Source of the DNA: Nitratifractor salsuginis DSM 16511
GTDB taxonomy: Bacteria > Campylobacterota > Campylobacteria > Campylobacterales > Sulfurovaceae
Direction: 5' to 3'
Assembly: GCF_000186245.1 (NCBI RefSeq)
Contig: NC_014935.1
Span: forward strand, 1,550,001-1,614,000
DNA length: 64,000 bases
The translations under genes and the position numbers were made by a program. The notes below the pieces were generated by a model. That model did not search any database. It was not told where the DNA came from and saw nothing but the letters and a program-made list of their open reading frames with translations. This document shows, piece after piece, positions 8,524 through 15,182 of this stretch (position 1 is its first letter; the number at the start of each line of letters is the position of its first letter).

Positions 8524-10233
8524 TTACGCTCCGGGAACTTCCTGGCGATGTTCTACGGAGTAAGTGAAGGTCGGAGTCGTCATATTGTAAATATACTTGA
8601 CGAACTTTCCAGTCTCAGACTCGTAAACACCGATCCGTCCGGTGGTCCACTCGGAGATGAAGGTCCACTTGCCATGGTTGGCAGGCTCGGCATGGAGCAG
8701 GCGAGGAACGACAGGGTTCTTGACCTTGGGCCCATGCTTGGCAGTATAAGTCAGCAAGGTCTCTTTGGAAATCTTGGAAGAGACCTGCTTGCCTTTGACC
8801 GTCTGATACTGAGTCGCATCCCACTCTTGCAGGATCTTGCCGGTATGGGCATCGATCAGGTGACCTTTGGTCTTGCCGACTTCGATGATCCGATCGGTCT
8901 TCAGGGTCTGCTTGTTGATCAGATAGACCTTGTTGTAGTTGTGGGGTCCGCCCAGGACACAGTCAGACCAGAGATAGGGAGTATCTTTGCTGGTACCGAC
9001 AAAGAGTCCGCCGCCGGCGGTAGGAACGTTGGCGACCACTTTGTTATCCATATTCCAGATAACGACATCACCGACGTTCATACTGTTGGTCGCGTTGAGC
9101 TGACCGTACTTGTCGTTGTACCAGGAGCTTCCCTGTCCGGGGTGGGGCTTGGTGCCGGGGCCGGTATAGATCTTGGCAGCCAGCTTTTTGGTCTTGAGGT
9201 CGACAACACCCATCAGGTCACTACCCTGAGAAGCGACATAGACGAAACGACCTTCATCCACACCCTCGTTTTCAAACGCATCGTGCAGGATTTTACCGAT
9301 GTTGGGAATATCCCCTACGACCGGGAAGTCAGGTTTGCTGTAATCGACGATATAGACATGGCCGCCGTCTTTCAGCGCAAAGCTGAAATAGGGAGCATAA
9401 GGTGTATCGGCGATGTAAGCGACGCGGCTGGGTCCGATGTTTCCGTCAGGATCGATGACACTGGAGGTGGGATAAACCTTCAGCGGCTCCAGGGTCTTGG
9501 CGTCACAGAGGACGGCGCCGCCGGGATTGTAATCTCCCGCCATGACATATTTACCGTCGGGAGAGACAGCCAGACCGCGAGACTCCTGTCCTACCTGCAC
9601 ACTGGCAATCGCCGGCTGGCCGGGAGCGTTGAGGTCGAACATGGTCAGACGCCCGGAGCGGCTGATCGAATAGGCGTAGCGGGGCATCCGCTTGTTGGTC
9701 ACCGTGACGTGAACAGCGAAACCTGCCTTGTGGCGGGAGAGGACCTTACCGGTGGTACCGTCGATGAAGTCGACCAGAGACGCGTCACGCTCAGTGGCGA
9801 AAACGATATCTTTGACACTCTTCACGTCGGTAGGTGTGGGATATTTCTTGAAGAGCGCTTCACGATCCGCCAATTTCTTCCAACTCTTCTTGATCTGATC
9901 GAGATCGAGCTTGAGTTCGACGGTATTTTTCCAGTTCATCAGCCAGTCGACCATCCCTGCGGCATCGTCACGGCTGAATTTCGATTTCCACGCCGGCATC
10001 GCCGTTCCGGGGCGACCCTCCAGAATGGTATCGACCAGCATCTGCTTATTCTTTTTCTTCAGAGCCTTGGGGCGCAGGTCAGCACCGACACCACCCTGGT
10101 GGATGGGGCCGTGACAACCCTGGCACTCTTTCTCATAGACTTTGGCGAAATCCATTTTTGACGTTCCGGCCTGGGCCATTGTCGCTGCCAGCGAAACCGC
10201 CGCTACATAACTAAGGACTGTTCCAAGTTTCAT
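8524..10233 (-). CDS. nirS: Cytochrome cd1 nitrite reductase
   Basis: Periplasmic enzyme reducing nitrite to NO. It has 569 residues: signal peptide (1-22), a cytochrome c domain with CQGCH (37-41), and an eight-bladed haem d1 propeller. Key residues are conserved: the proximal d1 ligand His175 (in GFAVHVT) and the active-site pair His317 (ILHDAF) and His364 (KPHPGQG). These distinguish it from NirN and NirF paralogues, although the sequence diverges from proteobacterial NirS. The start is fixed by AAAGGAGG just upstream of 10233. An FNR-type promoter lies at 10314-10355. Confidence 0.9.
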   Translation of the reverse strand: MKLGTVLSYVAAVSLAATMAQAGTSKMDFAKVYEKECQGCHGPIHQGGVGADLRPKALKKKNKQMLVDTILEGRPGTAMPAWKSKFSRDDAAGMVDWLMNWKNTVELKLDLDQIKKSWKKLADREALFKKYPTPTDVKSVKDIVFATERDASLVDFIDGTTGKVLSRHKAGFAVHVTVTNKRMPRYAYSISRSGRLTMFDLNAPGQPAIASVQVGQESRGLAVSPDGKYVMAGDYNPGGAVLCDAKTLEPLKVYPTSSVIDPDGNIGPSRVAYIADTPYAPYFSFALKDGGHVYIVDYSKPDFPVVGDIPNIGKILHDAFENEGVDEGRFVYVASQGSDLMGVVDLKTKKLAAKIYTGPGTKPHPGQGSSWYNDKYGQLNATNSMNVGDVVIWNMDNKVVANVPTAGGGLFVGTSKDTPYLWSDCVLGGPHNYNKVYLINKQTLKTDRIIEVGKTKGHLIDAHTGKILQEWDATQYQTVKGKQVSSKISKETLLTYTAKHGPKVKNPVVPRLLHAEPANHGKWTFISEWTTGRIGVYESETGKFVKYIYNMTTPTFTYSVEHRQEVPGA

Positions 10234-10313
10234 CTTTCCTCCTTTGGATTGATTCATCTTCATTTCCGGCCGATGTACACATCGACCACTCTCTCCCGTC
10301 ATCCGATTCTTCA

Positions 10314-10355
10314 ATTTTATTCCAACAAATCTTGAAAAATCATGACTTCGGTCAA
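10314..10355 (-). promoter_or_regulatory. FNR/NnrR-type promoter of nirS
   Basis: Minus strand: TTGAC-CGAA-GTCAT at 10355-10342, then 22 nt, then TAAAAT at 10319-10314. This is Class-II spacing (box centred near -41.5). The transcript would start about 75-80 nt before the nirS ATG. Confidence 0.75.
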
Positions 10356-10357
10356 GA

Positions 10358-10522
10358 CTACTTATTCTGCAGTTTCTTCTTTTCGCTGAAATAGATCCAG
10401 ATCATCGGCAGAATGATAATCGTATGCAACGTCAGCGTCAGCGTCAGCGGCCCCTGATTGAGCCAGGCGAAAATATTGTGGCAGGACACATCCGCACACT
10501 GTTCGAACATATGAAAGTTCAT
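10358..10522 (-). CDS. 54-residue single-pass membrane protein in the nor/nir cluster
   Basis: A small gene with good signals: AAGGAG 8-9 nt before the ATG at 10522 and a clean stop at 10358. The product has an N-terminal Cys/His segment (residues 9-15, C-x4-CH), one hydrophobic helix (about 22-46; LTLTLTLH from a CTGACG triplet repeat, then IIILPMIWIYF) and a basic Lys-rich tail. It lies 54 nt downstream of norB and just above the nirS promoter, so it is probably the last gene of the norCB transcript. I do not recognise the family; a NOR assembly or accessory subunit is one guess. Confidence 0.65.
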   Translation of the reverse strand: MNFHMFEQCADVSCHNIFAWLNQGPLTLTLTLHTIIILPMIWIYFSEKKKLQNK

Positions 10523-10576
10523 CGCATTTCTCCTTATGTAATGTCAACACAAAAGAGCTTCGCTCCTTTGCGAAAA

Positions 10577-12013
10577 TCAGGCGCCTTGCGCCGCCTCTTT
10601 CTTACCGATGGTCAGCAGGTCGATCAACAGATAGACGAATCCGACAAAGGTGACCAGACCCATGATTTCACGCCATACCTGTGCCTGGACATACCAGGGG
10701 AGGTTTTGGGCGGTGAAGAAGGCTTGCCATCCGGCTCCCAGCTCTGCACGCTCAACCAGGACCTGCTCATAGCCGGCGATGGTCAGAGCTACAGCCATTC
10801 CCAAAACACCGAAGGTGATCAGGAAGATCGCCATTTTGGACTTGAAGGTCGCTTTCATTCTCTTGATCCCGTAGGCTTCCTGAATGCCCAGATACATCAT
10901 ACCGATCAGGATCGTCGCATAGGCGCCGAAGAAGGCCAAGTGGCCGTGAGCTGCCGTAAACTGCGATCCATGGGTATAGATGTTGACCTGAGGCAGGGTA
11001 TGGAAGAATCCCCAAATACCGGCCCCAAGGAAGTTTCCGAAGGCATTGGTCGTAATCCAAGCCATTGCGGGACCGTTTTTAATGGCCGATTTTTCACCTT
11101 TTGCCTCGGTATGACCCTGCTCTTTCCCCCAGTCATAGAGGACATGGACGAACATGGCGACCAGAGGCACAGGCTCCAGTGCGGAGAAGAGGGCTCCGAT
11201 CTCCCACCAGTACTCGGGAGTACCGATCCAGAAGTAGTGGTGACCCAGTCCAAGAATACCAGAACCGAAGAGCATCAGGACTTCGATCCAGAGCCACATT
11301 TCGACGATTTCACGCTTGGCATCGATGACTTTGATTAAAGCGTAAGCCGCCAACGTACCGACGAAGACTTCCCAGGTCGCTTCCACCCAGAGGTGGATGA
11401 CCCACCACCACCAGTACTGATCGACGGAGATATTGTCAGTAAAGAACATACCCGCCAGATAGAGACCGGCCAGGGCCATCAGGTTCGCGACCATAACGGT
11501 CATAATTCCTGTGCGCTTCCCTTTCATATAGGTAGCAAAAACGTTCCAGTAGAAGATCAGGACCACAACGACAATGCCGATATCGGCCCATCGCGGTGCT
11601 TCGAGATATTCACGACCTTCGTTGATCAACCAGATGGTGCTCTCTTTACCGGGTCCGACCTGAACCAGGAGATAGACCAGGACTACCACGGTCACTGCCG
11701 CGGTAAGGACCCAGAAAGCCAGCTTACCCAGGCCGATACCCACGGTTTCGATCCCGGTCTCGTCCGGCAACATCAGATAGACCGAGCCGATCATGGCATA
11801 GAGCATCCAGACGACCAGCGCGTTGATGTGAACCATCCGGTTGACACTGAAATCCAGGATCCCGTAAAGGAAGCCGGGGAAAAGGAATTGCAATCCCGCT
11901 AACAAACCGAAGAGCAGCTGCGCCCCGAAGAGGATGATCGCCACTCTGAAATACATCATCGCGAGCTTTTTCGACTCCGACTGTAAAACGTTGCTTTTGA
12001 TACTACTGAGCAT
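10577..12013 (-). CDS. norB: Nitric oxide reductase subunit B (cNOR)
   Basis: Catalytic 12-helix subunit reducing 2 NO to N2O in the cytoplasmic membrane; 478 residues. Metal ligands are all visible: His62 and His358 (haem b), His356 (haem b3), and His207, His258 and His259 (FeB). Glu211 in HLWVEATWE is the essential glutamate of cNOR. There is no N-terminal quinol-oxidising extension, so it is the cytochrome c-dependent type, consistent with norC 11 nt upstream in overlap. Confidence 0.95.
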   Translation of the reverse strand: MLSSIKSNVLQSESKKLAMMYFRVAIILFGAQLLFGLLAGLQFLFPGFLYGILDFSVNRMVHINALVVWMLYAMIGSVYLMLPDETGIETVGIGLGKLAFWVLTAAVTVVVLVYLLVQVGPGKESTIWLINEGREYLEAPRWADIGIVVVVLIFYWNVFATYMKGKRTGIMTVMVANLMALAGLYLAGMFFTDNISVDQYWWWWVIHLWVEATWEVFVGTLAAYALIKVIDAKREIVEMWLWIEVLMLFGSGILGLGHHYFWIGTPEYWWEIGALFSALEPVPLVAMFVHVLYDWGKEQGHTEAKGEKSAIKNGPAMAWITTNAFGNFLGAGIWGFFHTLPQVNIYTHGSQFTAAHGHLAFFGAYATILIGMMYLGIQEAYGIKRMKATFKSKMAIFLITFGVLGMAVALTIAGYEQVLVERAELGAGWQAFFTAQNLPWYVQAQVWREIMGLVTFVGFVYLLIDLLTIGKKEAAQGA

Positions 12014-12683
12014 AGGTCCCTCCTGTTTGATACTCTTTCACGCCTTTGGAGAAGCCTCTGGGGAAGCCGTTGGTGTCGATAGCCGACATATGCTTCAGGA
12101 AAGCCACCAGACCCATAGCCTCTTTTTCGGTGATCCCCAGGTTGGGCATCATCCGCGCATGGGTGGGGTACCGCTCAGGATGCGTCAGGAAGGCAACCAT
12201 CGCCTCCTCTTTGGTCTTCTTGTTCGTCATAGCAGGCATGGTCTTTTCCCACATAGGATCGAGCCAGGCCTTGGTCAGGTCGGGCGCATAGTAGGCACCG
12301 TTACCGAGCAGGGTATGACAATCCATGCAGTTCTTGGCCTGAGAGGTGAGCTTACCCAGGTGCAGCAGGGCTGCAGCCTCTTTGGGGCTCCACTCTTTTC
12401 CGAAGAAGGGCTCTTTTTTCCCGATGACGGGAACTTCGAGGCCCCGCTTCTCATTGTATTTGTAGTCGATATGGTAGTTGATCACCGTCGGGGCGGGAAT
12501 CCGGCGTGTCTCTTTGCCGGTCGCCACCTCTTCTTGCAACTCCTTATCGGTTCCCATGCGAATCTGACTCATCGTGTCGAAGGTCAGAAAGATCAGCAGA
12601 ATCGTCGCGAACCCGGTTACCCAGGCTGCCGAGCGTCGCCAAAAGCTGATACTCGTCCAGACCGATGCTTTTTTCTCAGCCAT
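12003..12683 (-). CDS. norC: Nitric oxide reductase subunit C
   Basis: Membrane-anchored cytochrome c that feeds NorB. It has 226 residues: a membrane helix (about 18-36), haem motif CMDCH (119-123) followed by TLLGNGAYYAPDLT, and the Met ligand in ARMMPN. It is clearly longer than the usual NorC of about 150 residues because some 60 extra residues lie between the membrane anchor and the haem domain. SD AAGGAGGAAAAA. It overlaps norB by 11 nt (coupled). Confidence 0.93.
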   Translation of the reverse strand: MAEKKASVWTSISFWRRSAAWVTGFATILLIFLTFDTMSQIRMGTDKELQEEVATGKETRRIPAPTVINYHIDYKYNEKRGLEVPVIGKKEPFFGKEWSPKEAAALLHLGKLTSQAKNCMDCHTLLGNGAYYAPDLTKAWLDPMWEKTMPAMTNKKTKEEAMVAFLTHPERYPTHARMMPNLGITEKEAMGLVAFLKHMSAIDTNGFPRGFSKGVKEYQTGGTYAQ

Positions 12684-12694
12684 TTTTCCTCCTT

Positions 12695-13048
12695 TTATTG
12701 ATTGTGTGTATCGTTGGGCTTCTTCTGGTCATACCGTTTCTCCGACTCGGAAATGAGATAGAAATAGAGATGCGGTACGAAGAGATAGGCCACCATCGTC
12801 ACGATCAACACCTTGGTGGTGTAGTGATTGCTGTGAATCAGGATGGCCAACTCATACAGGCTAAGAACCTGCAAAATCCAGAGCAGATAGCCCACAGGTT
12901 CCCATTTCCGTGAGAGATACCCCATTTTGACGAGCGTGATCATTCCCGCGTAGGCAGCCCCCAGCACGATCACCAGAGTAGAGACGATGAAGATCGGCAG
13001 GAACTGATCGGGAGCGATCGAATGCCAAAGTGGTGCAGTATTTCCCAT
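12695..13048 (-). CDS. Small three-helix membrane protein leading the nor operon
   Basis: A 117-residue protein with three hydrophobic helices (about 17-40, 51-70 and 80-101) and a charged Lys/Asp-rich C-terminus. The start at 13048 is set by AAAGGAG 8 nt upstream. It is the first gene after the FNR-type promoter at 13092-13133 and lies 11 nt before norC. I do not recognise the family. A NorC/NorB accessory or electron-transfer partner is inferred from position alone. Confidence 0.75.
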   Translation of the reverse strand: MGNTAPLWHSIAPDQFLPIFIVSTLVIVLGAAYAGMITLVKMGYLSRKWEPVGYLLWILQVLSLYELAILIHSNHYTTKVLIVTMVAYLFVPHLYFYLISESEKRYDQKKPNDTHNQ

Positions 13049-13091
13049 GTCAAGGACTCCTTTGAACGTTATGCTACGACGAGCATAGGGT

Positions 13092-13133
13092 ATTATGGCG
13101 GCTTTCCCCGGACGGGGCATTGACAGAGGTCAA
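13092..13133 (-). promoter_or_regulatory. FNR/NnrR-type promoter of the norCB operon
   Basis: Minus strand: perfect palindrome TTGAC-AGAG-GTCAA in the plus reading (13120-13133), 22 nt, then CATAAT (13097-13092). Same geometry as the nirS and napA promoters. The first ATG is 44 nt further at 13048. Confidence 0.78.
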
Positions 13134-13141
13134 GATTTGAA

Positions 13142-13375
13142 AGTTATTGGTAGATTAGTCATTGGTTATTGGGAGAGTTGAACATTGAGGAATTTTGTTC
13201 CTCGGTTTCTCGCTTAATCATTGAACGAAGTCGGTTGGGAGTGTATTGGTATATTGGTTATTGGGTATGAAAAATCGTGTTACTTGCAGTGTAATCCGGT
13301 ATTATATATGTTCACTTTATTATAATCCAGAATCAAAAATTCTCAATTTTCCATTCTCAATTCTCAATTCTCAAT
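13142..13375. repeat. Composite heptamer-repeat element E1
   Basis: Fills most of the gene-free gap 13049-13375. The left part carries 7-bp units (ATTAGTC, ATTGGTT, ATTGGGA, GTTGAAC, ATTGAGG), then a GAGGAA-TTTTG-TTCCTC hairpin (about 13187-13203), more ATTGG units, and at the right an ATTCTCA array (13338-13375). The array touches the TGA of the minus-strand gene ending at 13376. The left and right modules recur in E8 and partly in E9. Confidence 0.75.
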
Positions 13376-13765
13376 TCAAAAAGCCTTTAAAGACTTTTTG
13401 ACAATACATCGCGCGGCACTGAAGGGGCGTACATATTGGGGGGAGACGAAGTTGTCTCCTTCCAGATGCCAATCGGCTATCCCCTTGCGTATCTCGATCG
13501 ATTGGGCGGCGGTTCGGATGGCCCGGCTTTCACAGAGGATCGGTTTTCCCTGCTCGAAGGCGGCTTTGACTTCGGCGATCCGGGAGCTGGTAACCCAGTA
13601 ATGCCCCCCGATAAAGAGAATGAGGACCAGGCCCACCCAGAACAAAGCTTTTTTGGGGGCTCCTTTGGACATGAAGGGACGGGTAGAGACATAGAGGGTG
13701 ATCAAGAGGATGATCCCCGCCAATACCAAATAGGCCCCTTCCAATCGAAAAAACTGTGATAGCAT
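13376..13765 (-). CDS. Two-helix membrane protein of unknown function
   Basis: A 129-residue protein with two hydrophobic helices (about 8-27 and 40-58) and a C-terminal soluble domain with two cysteines (CES, ARC). AGGAGGAG just upstream of the ATG at 13765 fixes the start. It is the minus-strand arm of a divergent FNR-type promoter, so it belongs to the denitrification regulon. I do not recognise it. Its TGA is followed immediately by a heptamer array (E1). Confidence 0.7.
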   Translation of the reverse strand: MLSQFFRLEGAYLVLAGIILLITLYVSTRPFMSKGAPKKALFWVGLVLILFIGGHYWVTSSRIAEVKAAFEQGKPILCESRAIRTAAQSIEIRKGIADWHLEGDNFVSPQYVRPFSAARCIVKKSLKAF

Positions 13766-13794
13766 CGCTTTTCTCCTCCTGCTCTTTTGGGGAA

Positions 13795-13865
13795 AGTCTA
13801 GCTGAGTTTGACGCTTCCCTTCCTTGATACAAGTCAACACGCTCTAATGAGAGAGAGCCTATACT
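13795..13865. promoter_or_regulatory. Shared FNR/NnrR box of a divergent promoter
   Basis: TTGAT-ACAA-GTCAA at 13824-13837. On the plus strand TATACT (13860-13865) follows at 22 nt and leads to the gene at 13899. On the minus strand TAGACT (13800-13795) follows at 23 nt and leads to the gene starting at 13765. One dimer could serve both directions. Confidence 0.7.
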
Positions 13866-13898
13866 ACCGCAAAAATGGCGCAAGGAACGGAATTCAGT

Positions 13899-14300
13899 AT
13901 GGCACAAAAAGAGATATTCAGTAAAAAGATCGTTTTGGCTTTGGGACTTTTGATGGTCTTTCTGGCCATCGTCGCCTTTATCGAAGGCAAACCGCCCTAT
14001 CGGGACAAGCGGATCTATCCGATTGTCAGAAGCTTCGAGCCCTATACAATAGAAAAGAGCATAGGCGGCCTGCGGATCCTCAGCAAAGAGGACCCCAAAT
14101 TCAAAGAGGAGCCGGATGCCGTGAATTTCTACAAGCGGCTTCAGGAGCTCGACCGCCAATGGGCGGGCAAGCATCTCAGGCTTCGCCACGACCGACTGGA
14201 GATCCTCGACGATCAGGGGAAAGTCCTCAAAACCATCGCATTTCAAAATGAAAAAGAGCGTCATTTCGTCCAAGACTATTATGGAGTGAAACCCCAATGA
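13899..14300 (+). CDS. Membrane-anchored protein of unknown function
   Basis: A 133-residue protein with one N-terminal membrane helix (about 11-28) and a charged, probably periplasmic domain. AAGGAACG 9 nt upstream supports the ATG at 13899; an in-frame ATG at 13875 would give an N-terminus that repeats itself (MAQ twice) and has no ribosome-binding site. First gene behind the plus-strand arm of the divergent FNR-type promoter. Its TGA overlaps the next ATG. Family not recognised. Confidence 0.65.
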   Translation: MAQKEIFSKKIVLALGLLMVFLAIVAFIEGKPPYRDKRIYPIVRSFEPYTIEKSIGGLRILSKEDPKFKEEPDAVNFYKRLQELDRQWAGKHLRLRHDRLEILDDQGKVLKTIAFQNEKERHFVQDYYGVKPQ

Positions 14301-14485
14301 TGAATACGGTTTTGATGCTGGTCTATACCAGCGTACTGCTCCTCTTTTTCGCCTATCCCGCTATGCGCATCGCCGAATGGCTTATGGAGCGTTTCGATAT
14401 CCATGAAAAGTGGTACAAAACGATGGTCATCGGCGTCACGATCCTTATCTCTCTTCTGGTCGCCGCCTACCTCAAATACGGATAA
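14297..14485 (+). CDS. 62-residue two-helix membrane protein
   Basis: A small protein with two hydrophobic segments (residues 3-22 and 43-58) joined by an amphipathic stretch. Its ATG overlaps the upstream TGA (ATGATGA), so it is translationally coupled. acpS starts 5 nt downstream. No family recognised. Its place in an FNR-controlled operon points to anaerobic metabolism. Confidence 0.65.
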   Translation: MMNTVLMLVYTSVLLLFFAYPAMRIAEWLMERFDIHEKWYKTMVIGVTILISLLVAAYLKYG

Positions 14486-14489
14486 TGCG

Positions 14490-14846
14490 ATGATCAAGGT
14501 GGGAACGGATATCGCCCTCATCGAACGGATCACAAAGAGCCGTGAAAAATTCGGGGAGAGATTTCTCAAACGTTATCTCGATGAATCGGAATACGATGCA
14601 GATAGCACCGATGCCACCCTCGCCGGGCTCTGGGCCGCCAAAGAGGCGACGGCCAAGGCCCTGGGCTGCGGCATCGGAGCCGATCTGGGCTTTCACGATA
14701 TGCACATCGTCAAGGATGAACGGGGCGCCCCCCATCTTCTTTTCGATGAAGCAGTTACCCGACGCTTCGGGATCGTAGAGAGCTCGCTTTCTATTAGCCA
14801 CGACGGCGGCTTTGCCATCGCGGTGGTCATGATAGTAACCGAGTAA
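14490..14846 (+). CDS. acpS: Holo-[acyl-carrier-protein] synthase
   Basis: Transfers 4'-phosphopantetheine from CoA to Ser of acyl-carrier protein, using Mg2+. A 118-residue protein of normal AcpS length: the N-terminal VGTDIALIERI carries the metal-binding Asp, and WAAKEATAKALG contains the catalytic Glu/Lys. SISHDGGFAIAVVM is the usual C-terminal strand. The start at 14490 follows the previous stop by 4 nt. Being last in an FNR-driven operon is unusual for a housekeeping gene. The stop lies within GAGTAACCGAGT repeats (E2). Confidence 0.92.
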   Translation: MIKVGTDIALIERITKSREKFGERFLKRYLDESEYDADSTDATLAGLWAAKEATAKALGCGIGADLGFHDMHIVKDERGAPHLLFDEAVTRRFGIVESSLSISHDGGFAIAVVMIVTE

Positions 14847-14852
14847 CCGAGT
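14835..14852. repeat. Mini heptamer/octamer repeat at the acpS stop (E2)
   Basis: GTAACCGA occurs twice in tandem plus GT. The acpS stop TAA lies inside it. The same GAGTAACCGAGT string forms the end of the Crp/Fnr gene in E10. Confidence 0.55.
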
Positions 14853-14899
14853 TTGACATAACTGATAGATTTGTCAAGGGGTTTGAAGCTGATTTGGAA

Positions 14900-14933
14900 G
14901 GTTGCGAAAATGGAAGCCGCAACCTCGTTTTTT
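14900..14933 (+). terminator. Intrinsic terminator after acpS
   Basis: GGTTGCG (14900-14906) and CGCAACC (14918-14924) form a stem around an 11-nt loop, followed by TCG and six T's. It ends the plus-strand operon begun at 13899. The remaining stretch 14934-15053 shows a CCACG-CTATA-CGTGG hairpin near 14980 and a GCCGG palindrome near 15040, but no gene I can support. Confidence 0.75.
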
Positions 14934-15053
14934 ATGCCGTGTAACATTCATAGCACTAGAAAACACCGCCTCCGCTCCCACGCTATACGTGGAAGAAAAC
15001 CAGGATCAGCCTCAATGGCCGTCACCACAGCAAGTGCCGGAAGGCCGGTTCTC

Positions 15054-15182
15054 TTAGACGGCAATCGTGAAGTGTTCATCGGTTAGAAATTCATTCAGGG
15101 TTTGGGCAGTGACGTAACGGGGAACGATATTTACGACAGGAATATAGGGATAGGAAAAAAAGAAAGTATCCAACGAGGACAT
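15054..15182 (-). CDS. Possible 42-residue ORF coupled to the PBP1A gene
   Basis: The ATG at 15182 overlaps the TAA of the penicillin-binding protein gene (TAATG) and the frame runs to a TAA at 15054. The product is aromatic near its N-terminus (FFFSYPYIP) with an acidic C-terminal half. The overlap is the only support. No family recognised; it could be chance or the remnant of a longer gene. Confidence 0.3.
   Translation of the reverse strand: MSSLDTFFFSYPYIPVVNIVPRYVTAQTLNEFLTDEHFTIAV

Noticed and set aside
8458-10161. Open frame of 567 codons antisense to nirS
   Set aside because: Shadow of a high-GC coding region; nirS has signal peptide, haem motif, d1 ligands and a good ribosome-binding site, while the antisense frame shows no domain.
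8524-10233. NirN or NirF paralogue instead of NirS
   Set aside because: The haem c motif and both active-site His residues are present, and signal peptide and length fit NirS.
10362-10550. 62-codon minus-strand frame over the small membrane gene
   Set aside because: Another frame at the same place (10358-10522) has the SD, a hydrophobic helix and a better start.
14871-15086. 71-codon plus-strand frame starting with TTG after acpS
   Set aside because: It runs straight through the intrinsic terminator at 14900-14933 and has no ribosome-binding site.
14847-15181. tRNA or other standard structural RNA in the gene-free gap
   Set aside because: No cloverleaf with TTCRA loop or CCA end could be drawn here; no tRNA or rRNA was recognised anywhere in the window.
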